Part shown: piece by piece, positions 63,401-64,000 of the stretch
Layout: every line of letters starts with the position of its first letter
Numbering within the stretch: position 1 is the stretch's first letter
Origin: VXPQ01 sp965223485
GTDB taxonomy: Bacteria > Bacteroidota > Rhodothermia > Rhodothermales > VXPQ01
DNA: 64,000 bases
Assembly: GCA_965223485.1 (NCBI GenBank)
Contig: OZ244993.1
Span: forward strand, 1,488,001-1,552,000
Reading direction: 5' to 3'
The notes under the pieces: generated by a model
What the model saw: only the letters and a program-made list of their open reading frames with translations
The model's database searches: none
What the model was told of the DNA's origin: nothing
Translations under genes and position numbers: made by a program

Positions 63401-64000
63401 TCGGTGTACGAGGGGTCCGAAGATATCACGTTCGATTGTGAGGCGTCGGGCGCTCCGGGAGACAGTCCCCGGTACACGTATGTCTGGACGGCCCGCGGCG
63501 ATACGCAGGACACGTCGCTCTTGAGCGCTGCGGACATCGCTTCGCCAACGTTCGCGGTGCCGGACGAGGTGGATGGCGACGAGACGTACGAGTACCTTTT
63601 GACGGCCAGTGCGGAGAATGCGGAGGACGCTTCGGCACAGGTGACGGTGACGGTGCTCGACAAGCCTGTGCTTGCGGTGGCATGCGCGGGTCCCTATTCG
63701 GTGTACGAGGGATCGGAGGACTTTGCATTCGACTGCTCGGCGTCGGGCGCTCCGGGAGACAGTCCCCGGTACACGTATGTCTGGACGGCCCGCGGCGATA
63801 CGCAGGACACGTCGCTCTTGAGCGCAACGGATGTTGCCTCGCCGACGTTTCTTGTCCCGGACGATTTGCCCGAGACCACTACGTACGAGTACCTGCTTAC
63901 GGCGAGCGCGGCGAATGCGGAAGACGCCAGCGCCGGGGTAAGCGTGACGGTGATGCACCCTGCGCCGCTTGCTTTCGCGGACGATTCGATATCCGATCGG
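57461..64000 (+). CDS. Giant secreted Ig-like repeat protein (3' end outside the window)
   Basis: The frame is open for 2180 codons from the ATG at 57461 to the edge; in-frame ATGs at 57404 and 57506 are alternatives, the latter giving a compact signal peptide (MACILAAALLACASSAHSQ). After a Pro/Gly/Glu-rich linker (about 150-230) the protein is a chain of about 90-100-residue Ig/PKD-like domains, each with a Cys pair and the pattern CxxxxxxYEGxxxFxLDC, YxWTxRG, PTFxVPxxV and YxYxVTxSAxN. The Cys pair (about 15 residues apart) suggests a disulfide-stabilised stalk. No enzyme or sorting domain is seen inside the window; a T9SS domain may lie beyond. Probably a surface adhesin. Confidence 0.85.
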   Translation, partial: MRSGFICRSGAIAGRMACILAAALLACASSAHSQIIEEGGFPVKGGGVSGEPFSLSCPPRLYVEAGESVLFSCSATAVPEEGVRYAWESLSGDGLRLLSNAHELSPLFTAPVSEAGAEYVYRLTAMSAGVYETATVTVVARGVSGGSVQDRGKSPGLLEGCDSFGGLEGFREGCAAEDKMPPSFEPFEDGLEGEGGPGFLFPEAPGLPDRPSGPVRGGGLGRQTPPYLDCPVAVFLEELEIGSIECHVSDALGEEFLEYMWEPVGSTTRDYLDNPRLIPEDSPTPSVIAPEAPRYDTLESFRSGETTFRYRYRLTATSRATGLSSFSEVEVYVSSSRPSVYCPLEVVVEEGETTQLDCKGVDPLSARMDYDEDGASIEWEWEGLWGTSTGLLDATDRSSALFTAPPGSAGEEYHYIASMTSSASGAPRTARRRVTVRVTGAEEGAQAAADDSALMFKGSAPVVTCNDAEIYEATADFTLDCSVTDEPTGATYAWTARGSTANTDDLSSTTILKPMFSVPTDINESDDADKDYEYTVTLSASGITDVTEDVKVTVLEKPDIDCGNDGVFNYWYLSSTLEGNSDTEIFTGCLEEWHGAPAGSNYTFAWAARGSTPNTDLLSATNIESPIFYTPDAVDEDEMYEYTLTVSTESTENVDDFTLDVTVTVENRNRPYIIVTCEDSPYEVDESDVDIDFACEASGAPGDDPDYTWSWSPNTNLTGHDTDTPTFDVPADVDQDTTWTYTVTATADNADDGAATVTVTVRDTDSTDPVITCNDSEVYEGTADFTLDCEVTNEPTGATYVWAVRGSTSDTDDLSSTTILKPTFDVPDDIDELNGADKDYDYTVTMSASGISDITADVTVTVLEKPDIVCLAASETPNRFLVKWGFYESRPDFPLNACPGGWTGAPAGSDYTYAWTARGGTPDTRLLSATNIEVPTFALPDAVDKEETYEYTLTVSAENADDALARVEVTVWDRPDITVTCENSPYEVDESDVDIDFACEASGAPGSDPQYTWSWSPTANLTGHDTDTPTFDVPADVDQDTTYTYTVTATADNADDGAATVTVTVRDTDSTDPVITCNDSEVYEGTADFTLDCEVENPPDNAVYSWTANTSGAPALTGDTSTLTPTFTAPASYVPSSPQDSRKAYAYEVTLSASGIADVTEQVTLTVKDKDILCWAWSDNTPFVTYRRAQGFSEGEDSRQINLCRAGVSGPGPYWYAWRVRSDSYAPETALSLLSHTDSRDPYFSAPDDIVENQTYRYDVTISSAEGNPFAIGVYVTVYDGPDVDITCEDSPYEVDESDADIDFACEASGAPGSDPQYTWSWSPTTNLTDHHTDTPTFDVPGDVDQDTTYTYTVTASAANADDGTASVTVTVRDTDSAGSEPVITCNDSEVYEGTADFTLDCSAQNEPTGATYGWTGTDVDDRLTGTGSLTPTFDVPDNVDSDTDYDYTVTMTSGGSEVASADVTVTVKEKPDIYCPAPTVAFALYAGGPDEPLLVCEDGWKGAPVGSDYAYVWTARGDTPDTALLSAADIASPTFYVPDEVDGTTAYEYLLTASAENAESGSAAVTVTVLNAGALHVVCTDPPSVYEGSAPFDLDCTASGAPAGSDYEYAWTARGDTPDTDLLIAGTDGPTPTFAVPDEVDATTTYEYLLTVSAENAEDGSAEVTVTVLKQGALYAVCADPPPVYEGSEDFDLDCSASGAPAGSDYEYAWTARGTTANTALLIAGTDGPTPTFAVPDEVDATTTYEYLLTVSAENAEDGSAEVTVTVLKQGALYAVCADPPPVYEGSEDFDLDCSASGAPAGSDYEYAWTARGTTANTALLIAGTDGPTPTFAVPDEVDATTTYEYLLTVSAENAEDGSAEVTVTVLKQGALYAVCADPPPVYEGSEDFDLDCSASGAPAGSDYEYAWTARGTTANTALLIAGTDGPTPTFAVPDEVDATTTYEYLLTVSAENAEDGSAEVTVTVLNKDALAVACADPGSVYEGSEDITFDCEASGAPGDSPRYTYVWTARGDTQDTSLLSAADIASPTFAVPDEVDGDETYEYLLTASAENAEDASAQVTVTVLDKPVLAVACAGPYSVYEGSEDFAFDCSASGAPGDSPRYTYVWTARGDTQDTSLLSATDVASPTFLVPDDLPETTTYEYLLTASAANAEDASAGVSVTVMHPAPLAFADDSISDR
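62477..63367 (+). repeat. Three near-identical 297-bp tandem repeats (99-residue Ig-like domain)
   Basis: Units begin at 62477, 62774 and 63071 and are almost identical at the DNA level; the second half of the preceding unit (from about 62336) is also identical, whereas flanking domains share only protein-level similarity. Divergence resumes near 63352. Recent amplification by unequal recombination or gene conversion. Confidence 0.93.

Overview
The window is high-GC bacterial chromosome that looks like Bacteroidota/Rhodothermota (Rhodothermales-like). The reasons are: giant surface proteins ending in a type IX secretion (T9SS) sorting domain with the NYPNPFNP signature; a tRNA-guanine transglycosylase lacking the zinc cysteines, as I recall for Bacteroidota; many genes with weak or no Shine-Dalgarno sequence; and a long-form IspH. 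Assignment below phylum is inference.

Layout. 1-3151 (minus): N-terminal part of a secreted Calx-beta/cadherin/Fn3 protein, preceded by a (GA)n tract and a conserved AT-rich upstream element. 3421-6476: scrap zone with an adhesin remnant, an intact IS256-family element (3760-5087, 8-bp target duplication) sitting inside an IS481-family remnant, a gene truncated by that IS481, and a toxin-antitoxin remnant. 6737-9512 (minus): LemA, TPM-domain protein, TPR protein and CPBP protease. 9707-13491 (plus): S41 protease and M1 aminopeptidase lipoprotein. 13495-18485 (minus): transaldolase, MBL/beta-CASP nuclease, FAD/Fe-S oxidoreductase. 18588-23066 (minus): OPT transporter, YfcE-type phosphodiesterase, GAF-SpoIIE phosphatase. 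23228-25991: 6-phosphogluconate dehydrogenase, gluconokinase, phosphofructokinase. 26040-37623 (plus): epimerase-like protein, outer-membrane barrel, ClpX, AI-2E permease, Tgt, a hairpin repeat array, IspH, methyltransferase, two lipoproteins, M20 peptidase. 37644-38843 (minus): galactonate dehydratase.

38838-55850 holds two giant minus-strand T9SS genes. The first (39059-47518) fuses a metallophosphatase domain to two PQQ-type sugar dehydrogenase domains and arrays of cadherin/Fn3/Ig-like modules. The second (47791-55506) is a paralog of the 1-3151 gene, with the same upstream element and (GA)n leader. Each is followed by a scar of a second, different T9SS sorting domain. Then come tRNA-Leu(CAA), a cupin protein, a phage-like remnant with a perfect palindrome, and a plus-strand giant Ig-like repeat protein (57461 to beyond 64000) with near-identical 297-bp internal repeats.

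The most unusual feature is the pair of paralogous giant surface-protein genes, each preceded by a conserved ~190-bp promoter-like cassette and by a short ORF made of (Arg-Glu)n. That ORF is encoded by a GA dinucleotide tract and its stop overlaps the start codon of the big gene (ATGA). A change of one or two repeat units would fuse the leader to, or uncouple it from, the surface protein. This architecture suggests phase-variable, translationally coupled expression of T9SS cargo. The metabolic genes point to gluconate and galactonate use feeding the pentose phosphate pathway and glycolysis.
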